In this document: in pieces, positions 7,454 through 15,196 of the stretch | Layout: each line of letters starts with the position of its first letter | Position numbering within the stretch: the first letter of the stretch is position 1 | Assembly: GCA_022561355.1 (NCBI GenBank) | Contig: JADFRJ010000023.1 | Span: forward strand, 1 to 17,007 | From: Chloroflexota bacterium | Lineage (GTDB): Bacteria; Chloroflexota; Dehalococcoidia; DSTF01; RBG-16-68-14 | Reading direction: 5' to 3' | Length of the DNA: 17,007 bases | Notes under the pieces: generated by a model | The model's database searches: none | What the model was told of the DNA's origin: nothing | What the model saw: only the letters and a program-made list of their open reading frames with translations | Program-made: the position numbers and the translations under genes

Positions 7454-8368
7454 ATGCCAGAGACCCCGCTGCTCGAAGCCAAGGGGCTGACAAAGCGCTA
7501 TGGCTCGACACTGGCGTTGGACGCAGTCGACTTCCAGGTGACTGCGGGCGTCACCGGCCTACTAGGCCCTAACGGCGCGGGCAAGAGCACCGCGATCAAA
7601 CTGTTTTTGGGGCTGCTCAGGCCAACTGAGGGCGCCGCTGAGGTCTTGGGAGAGCGCCCGTACGAATCCGTCCAGGTGCGGGCGCGGCTCGGCTACATGC
7701 CGGAACACGACTGCCTGCCACCGGCCATCTCCGCGTCCGAGTTCTTGGGCCACATGGCCGAGGTGAGCGGCCTGCCGCCGGAGCACGCCCGCATCCGCGC
7801 CGCCGACGTCCTGCGACACGTTGGCCTCCACGAGGAGCGCTACCGCCCGCTCAGCGAGTACTCCACCGGCATGAAGCAGCGCGTCAAACTAGCGCAGGCG
7901 TTAGTCCACGACCCCGTCCTGGTGCTGCTGGACGAAGCAACTGCCGGGCTCGACCCGGCGGGCCGGGACGAAATGCTGGAGCTGATCCGGCGTACCAGCC
8001 GCGAAGCCGGCATCAGCATCCTGCTGTCATCGCATCTGATGGGCGATGTCGACCGTACGTGCGACCGCATCATCGTCCTTGAAGGCGGCCGGGTGGTGGA
8101 GCAGGGCGACGTCTCCGGCTTCACGCAGGAGACGTCGACGATCGTGATCGATGTCGACGACGGCCGTGATGCTCTCGCTGCCGCCCTGGTCAAACGGGGC
8201 ATCGAGCCGGTGTTCGAAGGCGCCTCGATCATCGTCGAGTTGGAGAGCGAAGAGCTCTACGACACGATCCGCGACGCTATCGTGGACGCCGACGTGCGGT
8301 TACGCCGCCTGGCGCCTCGACGCGGCGGGCTTACGGACATCTTCAGAGGCGACGAAACGCATGACTGA
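7454..8368 (+). CDS. ABC-2 type exporter ATP-binding protein (first)
   Basis: The 304-residue protein is one nucleotide-binding subunit of an ABC exporter. It has Walker A GPNGAGKST (38-46, Lys44), the signature YSTGMKQR (136-143), Walker B VLVLLDEATAGLD (155-167) and the switch His194 in LLSSHLMGD. The Q-loop reads GYMPEHDCLPP, with His where Gln is usual; I recognise this form from an actinobacterial/chloroflexal subfamily, so it is not a defect. The D-loop Pro is also replaced (LDEAT rather than LDEPT). About 85 C-terminal residues form a regulatory extension of the kind seen in drug and lipid exporters. It is the first gene of a four-gene operon and overlaps the permease gene by 8 nt. The substrate is unknown. 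Confidence 0.93.
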   Translation: MPETPLLEAKGLTKRYGSTLALDAVDFQVTAGVTGLLGPNGAGKSTAIKLFLGLLRPTEGAAEVLGERPYESVQVRARLGYMPEHDCLPPAISASEFLGHMAEVSGLPPEHARIRAADVLRHVGLHEERYRPLSEYSTGMKQRVKLAQALVHDPVLVLLDEATAGLDPAGRDEMLELIRRTSREAGISILLSSHLMGDVDRTCDRIIVLEGGRVVEQGDVSGFTQETSTIVIDVDDGRDALAAALVKRGIEPVFEGASIIVELESEELYDTIRDAIVDADVRLRRLAPRRGGLTDIFRGDETHD

Positions 8369-9299
8369 GCAAACGGGCGAGATCTTCGACCTCGGCTATC
8401 AGCGCTATGAGGGGCCGCGTGAGGGACGCGCGCGTGCGCGGCAAGCGCTCTTCATCAACGGCTTCCGCACCGCGATCGGCCTGGGCCGGGGCTGGCAGTC
8501 GAAAGTGCTGCCAGCGCTGCTCTTCTTGGCCGTCGTCATCCCGGCGGTCATTTTCAGTCTCACCGCCTCGACTGCGGGGCCATTCGAGGAGATCCCGGGC
8601 CACGCTGACTACTATCGTATCGTTTCCGTCATCCTGTTCCTGTTCTCAGCAACGATCGCACCGGAACTACTCTGCCCAGACCGGCGCGACCGCGTGATCG
8701 ATCTCTATCTAGTCCGCCCTCTCACGACGACGGATTACGTCATAGGCCGCTATCTGGCGTTCTTTTCGGTGATGCTCGCGCTGGTACTGTTCGGCCAGAT
8801 CATCCTCTTCGTTGGCTTAACGCTTGCGGCGGAGGAGCCCCTGGAGTACATCCCGGACAACTGGCTTGACGTCCCGCGCTTTTTCGTCGCGGGGATCGTC
8901 GTAGCGCTCTTCGCCACCACCATTCCCCTCGCGGTCTCGACATTCACGATCCGGCGCACGTACGCCGCCGCGTTTGTCATCGCGCTGTTCCTCGTTTCGC
9001 TGCCCGTTGCCGCGATCCTGTCGCTTTGCGAAGAACACGAGGCCCTACACGGCGCGTCCGATGCGTCTCAACAACGATGCGAGCCCGCGACGGGCGACGC
9101 CGCCAAGTGGTTCGCGCTGCTCTCGTTCCCAGAAGTACCCATGCACGTGAGTGACATCATCTTCGACGACGAGAGCGGCTCTGACTTCGCGGAGCTCGTG
9201 CGGGAGCATCCGGCGGCGGTCCCTATCGGCTGGTTCCTGATACTCACCATCGGGCCGGGCTTCGTGCTCTGGTGGCAGTACCGCAGGATGGGCATATGA
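8361..9299 (+). CDS. ABC-2 type exporter permease (first)
   Basis: The 312-residue membrane protein has about six predicted helices (near 49-69, 86-103, 131-153, 174-196, 201-221 and 284-303) and is the likely partner of the ATPase before it. The N-terminus GEIFDLGYQRYEGPREGR is the conserved cytoplasmic lead-in of a permease family that accompanies the MPEHDCLP-type ATPases. A conserved loop, PELLCPDRRDRVIDLYLVRP (101-120), resembles the coupling region of ABC-2 permeases. A longer reading extends upstream inside the ATPase gene; I chose ATG 8361 because the conserved lead-in follows it directly. The extracytoplasmic loop before the last helix holds two Cys and many acidic residues. The stop overlaps the next start as ATGA. 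Confidence 0.9.
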   Translation: MTEQTGEIFDLGYQRYEGPREGRARARQALFINGFRTAIGLGRGWQSKVLPALLFLAVVIPAVIFSLTASTAGPFEEIPGHADYYRIVSVILFLFSATIAPELLCPDRRDRVIDLYLVRPLTTTDYVIGRYLAFFSVMLALVLFGQIILFVGLTLAAEEPLEYIPDNWLDVPRFFVAGIVVALFATTIPLAVSTFTIRRTYAAAFVIALFLVSLPVAAILSLCEEHEALHGASDASQQRCEPATGDAAKWFALLSFPEVPMHVSDIIFDDESGSDFAELVREHPAAVPIGWFLILTIGPGFVLWWQYRRMGI

Positions 9300-10246
9300 C
9301 GACCGAAGAGATAGCGCAAGCTGCCGTCCGCGAGCCAAGCATCCGCGTCGACTCCGTATCGAAGTGGTTCGGCAATGTCGTAGCCGTGAACGATGTCTCG
9401 CTCCAGGTGCAGCCGGGGATCACCGGCTTGCTGGGGCCAAACGGCGCCGGCAAAACCACTCTGCTGCGGATGATCTCGGGCTTGGCCAAGCCGTCTGAGG
9501 GTTCGATCGAGCTACTGGGCCAGCCGGTCAGAGGCGACCCTCAACTGTATCGCCGCATAGGCGTGATGACGGAGCAGGAAGCAGTCTATGAGTCGTTCAC
9601 GGGCCGGGAGTTCGTGACGTTCTCGGCCAAGATGTACGGCCTCGATCCCGTGGAGCCGGCCGTTGACAAGGCCATTGAGCGCGCCGGCCTGGTCGAGGCC
9701 AGTAACCGCCCACTCGGCACCTACTCGCGAGGAATGCGCCAGCGCATGCGGCTGGCGGCAACGCTGGTGCATGAGCCGGAACTGCTGTTGCTGGACGAGC
9801 CGCTCAACGGTACTGACCCCCGCCAGCGCCTGGAGTTCCAGCGGCTTATGCGCAGCCTTGCCGAGGAAGGACGGACGATCCTCATCTCCTCACACATCCT
9901 GGAGGAGGTGGAGACACTCGCGGACAACATCCTGCTGATGGTGAGTGGCAAGCTCGCCGCATCTGGAGACTTCCGGGCGATCCGGGCGAAGCTGGACGAG
10001 CGGCCGTATCGAGTCCGTGTCGACACGGATGACCCGCGTTCGATGGCCGCTGCGCTGATTGGCAGCGAAGCGGTCGATTCCGTGGCGGTTGATAGCGAGG
10101 AGACGCTGGTCGTTCTGAGCAGCAACGTCACGGCCTTGCAGCAGTCCATCCCGCGCATCGCCAAAGAACGCAACATCCGCCTTCTGCGCGTTGAGCCGCT
10201 CGACGAATCGTTGGAGAGCGTGTTCGGCTACCTGGTGGACGCGTAA
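9296..10246 (+). CDS. ABC-2 type exporter ATP-binding protein (second)
   Basis: The 316-residue protein is a second nucleotide-binding subunit, distinct from the first. Walker A is GPNGAGKTT (47-55, Lys53), the Q-loop Gln94 is in MTEQEAVYESF, the signature is YSRGMRQRM (143-151), Walker B is LLLLDEPLNGTD (163-174) and the switch is His200 in ISSH. A C-terminal domain of about 85 residues follows. Unlike the first ATPase it keeps the normal Q-loop. ATG 9296 is preferred over an upstream ATG at 9272 because it overlaps the permease stop by 4 nt (ATGA), a usual coupling arrangement, and the ABC domain starts shortly after. It ends with a TAATG overlap into the second permease. Confidence 0.94.
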   Translation: MTTEEIAQAAVREPSIRVDSVSKWFGNVVAVNDVSLQVQPGITGLLGPNGAGKTTLLRMISGLAKPSEGSIELLGQPVRGDPQLYRRIGVMTEQEAVYESFTGREFVTFSAKMYGLDPVEPAVDKAIERAGLVEASNRPLGTYSRGMRQRMRLAATLVHEPELLLLDEPLNGTDPRQRLEFQRLMRSLAEEGRTILISSHILEEVETLADNILLMVSGKLAASGDFRAIRAKLDERPYRVRVDTDDPRSMAAALIGSEAVDSVAVDSEETLVVLSSNVTALQQSIPRIAKERNIRLLRVEPLDESLESVFGYLVDA

Positions 10247-11001
10247 TGGACACGCTCATCGTACTCTCGATGCGGCAGCTCGCGGGCGGCCGCAGACTGC
10301 TGCTGCTGGTGGCCCTCGCCGCGCTGCCCGTCGGGCTGGCGATCCTCCTCACGCTGATGCTGGGCGAGGACGAGACATCCAATTCGGAGTACATCGACAC
10401 GCTGTTGGACGCGCTGCTCATCGGTGCGGTGATGCCGGTGATCAGCCTCGTTCTGGCGACGGCGGCCTTCGGCAACGAGGTGGAGGACCGCACGCTGAAC
10501 TACCTCGTGCTGAAGCCCATCCCCCGTTACCAGATCGTCTTCGCGAAGCTCCTGGCAACGCTCGTCATCGGCTGCCCGCTTGTCGTGTTCAGCGGCGTCG
10601 CCGCGACGCTCATCGCCGACGGTGGCTTGGGTACGAGGCTGGTCGTACTGGACAGCCCGCTGCGCGCCTCCGCCGCAACCGGTATCGCGCTGCTGCTGGG
10701 GACAGTCGCCTACAGCTCCGCGTTTACATGGGCCGGGCTCGTCAGCACGCGTGCGCTTCCCTATGCACTCGTGTACGTCGTCCTCTGGGAGGGGCTGGTG
10801 AGTTCGTTCCTGGGCGGCGTGCGCTTTCTCAGCGTGCGCGGGTACACGCTGGGCCTCGTCCACGGGCTGGACGACCGGAGCTTCGCCGAACTCGCTAACC
10901 GTGTCATCGAGTTCCCTGCCGCGCTCGTTGGGGTTGCGGCCGTCTCGGTTGGGTTCTTCTTGCTGGCGGTCAAACGCCTGCAGGAGATGGATGTGCCGTA
11001 G
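10246..11001 (+). CDS. ABC-2 type exporter permease (second)
   Basis: The 251-residue integral membrane protein has about six hydrophobic segments (near 17-38, 56-75, 101-124, 143-166, 170-190 and 224-242). The first cytoplasmic loop carries FGNEVEDRTLNYLVLKPIPR (75-94), the conserved ABC-2 permease segment that contacts the ATPase. Its start codon shares one base with the stop of the second ATPase gene, so it is translationally coupled. Together the four genes could encode two homologous exporters or one heteromeric exporter. The gene ends 13 nt from the convergent stop of the exported protein gene, with no obvious terminator. Confidence 0.9.
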   Translation: MDTLIVLSMRQLAGGRRLLLLVALAALPVGLAILLTLMLGEDETSNSEYIDTLLDALLIGAVMPVISLVLATAAFGNEVEDRTLNYLVLKPIPRYQIVFAKLLATLVIGCPLVVFSGVAATLIADGGLGTRLVVLDSPLRASAATGIALLLGTVAYSSAFTWAGLVSTRALPYALVYVVLWEGLVSSFLGGVRFLSVRGYTLGLVHGLDDRSFAELANRVIEFPAALVGVAAVSVGFFLLAVKRLQEMDVP

Positions 11002-11014
11002 CGAATCAAGGGCA

Positions 11015-12277
11015 CTACCGTTCGCAGACAGGCATGCTGTATCCTCTGGAATCGCTGGCAAGCTGTTCGCTGAGCCCTTCCATGGTGATGGAAACGGCGC
11101 ACAGGCGGCCCCCTGACTTGTTGAACTGCTCGCCCCGTAACTTGAGCGTGCCCTGAGTGTTCGCCAGGGTATAGATCCCAAGGCTCAGGAGGTTGACGTT
11201 CACGTCCGCAAGTCCGGATATGGACACGCCAGCAACCGACGAAACACGGTATTCGACGGTTACACTGATGATCTCGTGCTCCGTTATCGTCGTACCTAAG
11301 GGCGGCTCGATGTCCGTGATTCTGATGAAGTCCTCTTGAACCGCTACATCCGTAGGGCTCTCAGGCAGGGGCGTGGCGGCCGGTTTCGGCCGTGGCGTGT
11401 CCGTCGGCCGAGGAGCAGGAGTGTTCGCCGGCTGGTCTGGCGCCGGTGTGTTCGTGGGCTGGTCTGGTCCTGGTGTGTCCGCCGGCCTCTCAGGCAAGGG
11501 CGTGGCGGCCGGTTGGCCGGGGCGGGGTGTGTCGGACGGCGCCGGCGTGTCGCCGCCTGAGACTTCTGGCCGGCATTCTTCTTCACTGAGTGCCGTATAG
11601 TGCCGAAACGTCGTGGTGATCCCTTCCAAGGAGAAATCGAACACGTCGAAGAAGATCTCGCTAGGTTCTCTCGGGATGATGTCCACTAGGAAGCGGGTGG
11701 TATTTCTCACTGTCCCCGCGCCAGCCGCAAAGGAGGAGAGCGGCGAGAGCGTCGCCGATGTCAAGGCAACGCGAGTGTCAGCTCCGTCCACGAGTTGCTG
11801 TTCTGTTAGGCAGTGGCGCACATCCGCGGCGGCATTGACGTCTTCGATCCAGGGCATCATGGCGTTGAACTGATCTGTGTCAGGCACTACCTCGACCATC
11901 CCTTCGCCGCGCGTGGTCAGATCAAGGAGGTTCGTATGGGTGGAGAATGCCCAGGACGGCAGGAAGCGCCCGAGAGGATCTTCGGCGACGAACAACTCAT
12001 AGCCATCCCCGTCCAAATAATGGACGGTCACGTTGTTCCAAGCTGTCCCGTCCGCATGATGGACCAGCACTTCGATCTCCTCACCACCTTCGCCATCGAA
12101 GAAGGCGCTGCCGTCCTGATCTGTTGAGGCGGTGGTGATCGGAACGCCAGGGAGCGTGATCGTGGATGAGTCACCGGCGCTGTCATCATCGGTAATGGCG
12201 GGGACGATCACGAAGATCGACAGGAGGACAACAGCGCCCACCACGAACGATCCCAGTGCGGCCATGTAGAGTTTCAT
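11015..12277 (-). CDS. Exported or anchored protein with Pro/Thr-rich repeat linker, function unknown
   Basis: The 420-residue product starts with MKLYMAALGSFVV and one hydrophobic helix (about 6-28), so it is secreted or anchored. A globular N-terminal region (about 50-240) is followed by a low-complexity linker (about 243-310) made of TPxPDQP and PAATPLPE units, then a predicted beta-rich C-terminal domain (about 315-420). The single Cys residues at about 157 and 236, and two in the last 30 residues, could form disulfides outside the cell. I recognise no family. The linker is encoded by repeated DNA. The start has GAGGA just before it, but TATATT lies 8 nt upstream, so the message may be leaderless. 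It is convergent with the exporter operon and divergent from the RDD gene. Confidence 0.75.
   Translation of the reverse strand: MKLYMAALGSFVVGAVVLLSIFVIVPAITDDDSAGDSSTITLPGVPITTASTDQDGSAFFDGEGGEEIEVLVHHADGTAWNNVTVHYLDGDGYELFVAEDPLGRFLPSWAFSTHTNLLDLTTRGEGMVEVVPDTDQFNAMMPWIEDVNAAADVRHCLTEQQLVDGADTRVALTSATLSPLSSFAAGAGTVRNTTRFLVDIIPREPSEIFFDVFDFSLEGITTTFRHYTALSEEECRPEVSGGDTPAPSDTPRPGQPAATPLPERPADTPGPDQPTNTPAPDQPANTPAPRPTDTPRPKPAATPLPESPTDVAVQEDFIRITDIEPPLGTTITEHEIISVTVEYRVSSVAGVSISGLADVNVNLLSLGIYTLANTQGTLKLRGEQFNKSGGRLCAVSITMEGLSEQLASDSRGYSMPVCER
11358..11514 (-). repeat. Direct repeats encoding the Pro/Thr linker
   Basis: A 28-base unit occurs at 11358-11385 and again at 11487-11514 with one mismatch, 129 nt (43 codons) apart. 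Both copies encode PAATPLPE followed by R/S and P. Shorter imperfect units encoding NTPAPDQPA-like segments lie between them. The in-frame spacing is consistent with expansion or contraction of the linker by repeat slippage. Confidence 0.8.
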
Positions 12278-12285
12278 TCGTCCTC

Positions 12286-12291
12286 AATATA
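12286..12291 (-). promoter_or_regulatory. Possible leaderless -10 of the linker-protein gene
   Basis: On the coding strand TATATT ends 8 nt before the ATG at 12277. The predicted start point falls within one to three bases of the ATG. GAGGACGA lies between the hexamer and the ATG and would act as a ribosome site only if transcription begins upstream of it. Confidence 0.4.
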
Positions 12292-12436
12292 CGGCTTGGA
12301 GTGCGATTACGATCCTCGCGACTGCTGCTGTGCGCAGCGTCATGCTCGCCACCTCCCGCTGTGGCGGTCGGAGTTTAGCAGAAAGAGCGAGAGCGAATCG
12401 CCTGTGAGCGTCCCCGGCTGCCCGTAGGCGGCCAAC

Positions 12437-12445
12437 TGCTATAAT
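12437..12445 (+). promoter_or_regulatory. Consensus extended -10 promoter of the RDD gene pair
   Basis: TGCTATAAT is a perfect extended -10 element. The hexamer ends 8 nt before the ATG at 12454, predicting a start point at or next to that codon. No good -35 is seen 16-18 nt upstream, which fits an extended -10 promoter. It is divergent from the promoter at 12286-12291 across a 176-bp intergenic region. Confidence 0.6.
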
Positions 12446-12453
12446 CGCGGCGG

Positions 12454-13074
12454 ATGGTCGCCACTTCAGGATACCGTGGAAGAGAGCGCGCGATGGCCAC
12501 GCCGTCCGGCCCTAGCCAACCAACCGCGACGTTTGGCGCCCGCATCGCCGCGTACCTGATCGATTCGATCGTCTTGCTCGTTGTGCTGCTGATCTTCTTC
12601 GTGATCGGGGGCGCGGTCCTGCTCTTCACCAGCGACCTCGGCAAGGAGGACCCGCCCGATGCGGCGTTCAGCGCTTTCATCGCGATCCTGATTGGCGGCC
12701 CCATCCTGTTTTGGTCGCTGCTGAACCTAGGGCTCACGCGGTGGCGCGCCCAGACGGCCGGCATGTACGTGGCCGGCATCATCGCGATATCTGAGGACGG
12801 GGACGTGCGGGCGCCGCGCCGAGTCCTGGCCCGCTGGTTCGGGATGCATCCGACGCTCTATCACCCGCTGTTTGTTCCGCTGTGGTCGCTGCTGGCGGCA
12901 TACGCCACATCGCTAACACTGAGCCGTAGCGTCCTGATCGTGACGCTCACGCTCGCGTTGCTCTGCTTGGTTGTGCCCATCGCGGGCCTCGCGGCGATGG
13001 CGTTGGACAGCGAGCGTCGCGGTATCCACGACCGTATCGCCCGCACACGCGTCGTCCCAGTAGACGCGCCATGA
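12454..13074 (+). CDS. RDD family membrane protein
   Basis: The 206-residue protein has the RDD arrangement: FGARIAAYLIDSIVL at the first helix (Arg and Asp present), a second helix pair, then TAGMYVAGIIAISEDGDVRAP with RRVLARWF, and the closing LDSERRGIHDRIARTRVV. About four helices are predicted (near 34-58, 72-92, 138-155 and 160-180). RDD proteins are integral membrane proteins of mostly unknown role; ion transport has been shown for a few. I report ATG 12454, which fits the promoter as a leaderless start. ATG 12493, preceded by GGAAGAGAG, is a real alternative that removes 13 unconserved residues. The stop overlaps the next gene as ATGA. Confidence 0.85.
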   Translation: MVATSGYRGRERAMATPSGPSQPTATFGARIAAYLIDSIVLLVVLLIFFVIGGAVLLFTSDLGKEDPPDAAFSAFIAILIGGPILFWSLLNLGLTRWRAQTAGMYVAGIIAISEDGDVRAPRRVLARWFGMHPTLYHPLFVPLWSLLAAYATSLTLSRSVLIVTLTLALLCLVVPIAGLAAMALDSERRGIHDRIARTRVVPVDAP

Positions 13075-13889
13075 GCAGGGATGCGCCGATGTTCGACGCG
13101 CAGAGACGTTCGGGATACAGCTCTAGCCGGCGGACGCGAACGCTCGGCATCCTGCTCGCCTGCGCGGTCGGCCTCATGCTCTCCTCGCTCGCCCTCTCGA
13201 ACGTCACTGAGGAGGGCCCCGCAACACGGAGCATCGCCCGAAGTCTCGCGATCCTGACCGAGGTCGACGCCTTCCTCGACGCCGAGTACGCGGAGTTGCG
13301 CGAACGCGCCAGCGCGATGGCCGGCGAGGTGACTCTCGCCGACTTCCCGGTCGCCGTCTCCTTCACGGCTGAAGAGGTGCTAGCGACGGACCAGGCTGGG
13401 TTCCGGGAACTGCTCCTCTCCCGCTCGGCCCAGCGCGTCTACGATGACGGCGCCTCGGTCTTGCGAGAGGGACGCAAGGACCAGACAGGACTCTTCTCAA
13501 CAGAGAACGTCCTCCGGCGAGGACTGGAGTTGTTGCGCCCAACACCGCACCGGGTCTTCTTCGGACTGACGGTGGCGCTGGCGATCATCGCGCTTGTGCT
13601 GGCTCTCGGACTTGGTCTCGTAGCCAGCGCCTACGGCAGGCTGCTCGCGATCGGATTGAGCATCTTCCTTGCGGCGGCACCGTCCCTCGCGCTCGCTTTC
13701 GGCGTGCGATTCGCGCTGCGCGTCGCCGCGGACGGAGCGGATGACTACCTCTCGCAGGAGTTCCTCCAACTCGGACAGGAGCTGGCATGGGCTCCCGTCC
13801 GCAACGGCATCATCTTCTCTGCGGGAGCGGCGGTCCTTCTGGGAGCCGGCTCCATCCTGACGCGCTGGAGCGACGCGAGAAATCTCTAG
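13071..13889 (+). CDS. Four-helix membrane protein, function unknown
   Basis: The 272-residue protein has one N-terminal helix (about 24-43), an extracytoplasmic region of about 115 residues rich in acidic and Leu residues, and three more helices (near 162-185, 190-212 and 244-262). No catalytic or binding motif is apparent and I do not recognise the family. The start overlaps the RDD stop by 4 nt (ATGA), so the two membrane proteins are probably made together and may act together. The segment between the last two helices (VAADGADDYLSQEFLQLGQ) is amphipathic. About 100 bases without a gene follow before the next start. Confidence 0.72.
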   Translation: MSRDAPMFDAQRRSGYSSSRRTRTLGILLACAVGLMLSSLALSNVTEEGPATRSIARSLAILTEVDAFLDAEYAELRERASAMAGEVTLADFPVAVSFTAEEVLATDQAGFRELLLSRSAQRVYDDGASVLREGRKDQTGLFSTENVLRRGLELLRPTPHRVFFGLTVALAIIALVLALGLGLVASAYGRLLAIGLSIFLAAAPSLALAFGVRFALRVAADGADDYLSQEFLQLGQELAWAPVRNGIIFSAGAAVLLGAGSILTRWSDARNL

Positions 13890-13989
13890 CTGCTCACCAT
13901 AACCGCTCGATCTTCTCGCCTGCTCTGGAGTACTGTGATACGCACCCCAAACGGACAGGCGTCCAGTAACCAACGGGAACCGCATCATC

Positions 13990-15006
13990 GTGCGCATGGT
14001 AAGCGCCCACGGGCGCTTCTCTATCCTTCTGCTCTCCGCGCTCGCCGCGCTCATTGCTGTCGCTGTCGCCACACCCGGCCACGACCGTGCCACGGCAGCA
14101 ACGAGGCCGGCCGCTGTCGTCGAGCGCGTGGTGCAGCCATCGACGCCAATGGACCCGCCCCGCCCGCTAGAACCGCTGTGGCTGACCGACCTCCATGCGC
14201 GCTTCCCCAGCATGACTTCGCTGCTCGCACCTCGCTTCTCTGTCCTCCCCAACAACCAGATCATCAGCTACTACGGCAATCCATACACCGACCTGATGGG
14301 CATCCTGGGCGCCGGCGACCTGGCATCGATGGCGGACGCCCTCGAACGGCAGGCAGCGCGATACGACGCGCTGAACGGTCCGCTGGACGTCATGCCGGCG
14401 ATCCACCTCGTGTACGCCGTCGCCCAACCTCATCCTACTGACAACGGCCTCTACCTCCAGTACGTCGACGACGGCGCCGTTCTACGCTACTTCGCGCTTG
14501 CCGAGGAGCGGGACATGCTCCTCTTCCTCGATCTGCAGATCGGCCGCAGCACGGTTAAGGACGAAATCGAGAAGGTCCTGCCGCTCCTCCGCAACCCGAG
14601 GGTGCATCTAGCGCTCGATCCCGAGTTCGCGGTCGATGGGGAGAGCACGCCGGGAGACGTGATCGGCAGCCTCAGCGCGGAGGACATCGACGTCGCGCAG
14701 TCGATGCTGCAAGACCTTGTGATCGCTGAACGGCTACCGCCGAAGATTCTCATGGTCCATCAGTTCCTCGACGGAATGGTGCGCAGCGGGGAGTCGATTA
14801 CCTACTACCAGGGCGTTGACCTGATCATTGACATGGACGGGTTCGGCCCCGCAGCGGTGAAGCGGGCGACCTACGAGGAGTACGCGAGTAGGACGTACGC
14901 CGCCCACGCCGCGATCAAGCTCTTCTTCGACCACGACCCCGACCTGATGTCGGAGCGGGAGGTGCTGTTGCTGAACCCGATACCGGCCATCGTCATCTAC
15001 CAATAG
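13990..15006 (+). CDS. Secreted conserved protein, probable glycosidase-like fold, function unknown
   Basis: The 338-residue product begins with a signal peptide: basic start, hydrophobic core about 10-28, then ATPGHDRATAA near a plausible cleavage site. A Pro-rich segment precedes the folded part. Recurrent motifs include ISYYGNPYTDLMGILG, a LLFLDLQIGRSTVKDEIEK segment, HLALDPEFAVDG, PPKILMVHQFLDGM, LIIDMDGFG, and the ending PIPAIVIYQ. This set looks familiar from uncharacterised secreted proteins of Chloroflexota and Actinomycetota. The alternating hydrophobic strands ending in Asp or Glu suggest a TIM-barrel, glycoside-hydrolase-like fold, but that is inference. The start is GTG 13990, or ATG 13996 two codons later; neither has a clear ribosome site. 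Confidence 0.75.
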   Translation: MRMVSAHGRFSILLLSALAALIAVAVATPGHDRATAATRPAAVVERVVQPSTPMDPPRPLEPLWLTDLHARFPSMTSLLAPRFSVLPNNQIISYYGNPYTDLMGILGAGDLASMADALERQAARYDALNGPLDVMPAIHLVYAVAQPHPTDNGLYLQYVDDGAVLRYFALAEERDMLLFLDLQIGRSTVKDEIEKVLPLLRNPRVHLALDPEFAVDGESTPGDVIGSLSAEDIDVAQSMLQDLVIAERLPPKILMVHQFLDGMVRSGESITYYQGVDLIIDMDGFGPAAVKRATYEEYASRTYAAHAAIKLFFDHDPDLMSEREVLLLNPIPAIVIYQ

Positions 15007-15008
15007 CA

Positions 15009-15028
15009 ACGCTGGCCCGCCACAGCGT
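15009..15028 (+). terminator. Short hairpin after the secreted protein gene
   Basis: ACGCTG and CAGCGT form a perfect 6-bp stem with an 8-base loop, starting 3 bases after the stop codon at 15004-15006. There is no following T tract, so intrinsic termination here is doubtful. Confidence 0.25.
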
Positions 15029-15055
15029 GACGGTGAAGCAGCAGGCGAAACGCGC

Positions 15056-15061
15056 TATCAT
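15056..15061 (+). promoter_or_regulatory. -10 element of the tRNA-Gly gene
   Basis: TATCAT is placed 17 nt upstream of the mature tRNA 5' end, which would give a short 5' leader for RNase P to remove. The -35 region is weak (GTGAAG at 17-nt spacing). Confidence 0.4.
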
Positions 15062-15078
15062 CTCCATGCTGTGATCGA

Positions 15079-15153
15079 GCGGGAGTAGCTCAGTGGTAGA
15101 GCATCTGCTTCCCAAGCAGAGGGTCGCGAGTTCGACTCTCGTCTCCCGCTCCA
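15079..15153 (+). tRNA. tRNA-Gly(CCC) with encoded CCA
   Basis: The sequence folds as a complete cloverleaf. The acceptor stem pairs GCGGGAG with CTCCCGC, the D arm is GCTC-AGTGGTA-GAGC, the anticodon stem TCTGC/GCAGA encloses the loop TTCCCAA with anticodon CCC, and the T arm GCGAG-TTCGACT-CTCGT has one G-T pair. Discriminator T at 15150 is followed by encoded CCA at 15151-15153. It reads GGG codons. It stands alone between the secreted protein gene and the rearranged right end of the window; tRNA genes are common borders of inserted DNA. Confidence 0.97.
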
Positions 15154-15196
15154 CCTTCGATTTCTGACCTTCACGTCCGCCGGAAGCAGATGTCTA

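Noticed and set aside
7454..8368. Altered Q-loop of the first ATPase as a sign of a dead enzyme
   Set aside because: The MPEHDCLP form is typical of a known subfamily, and the other ATP-site motifs are intact.
11336..11600. Gly/Val-rich plus-strand frames resembling structural repeats
   Set aside because: They are antisense readings of the Pro/Thr linker repeats of the minus-strand gene.
12347..12366. A 6-bp hairpin (CGCCAC/GTGGCG, 8-base loop) in the intergenic region before the RDD gene
   Set aside because: Such short GC stems are expected by chance in DNA of this composition and nothing else marks it as a functional element.
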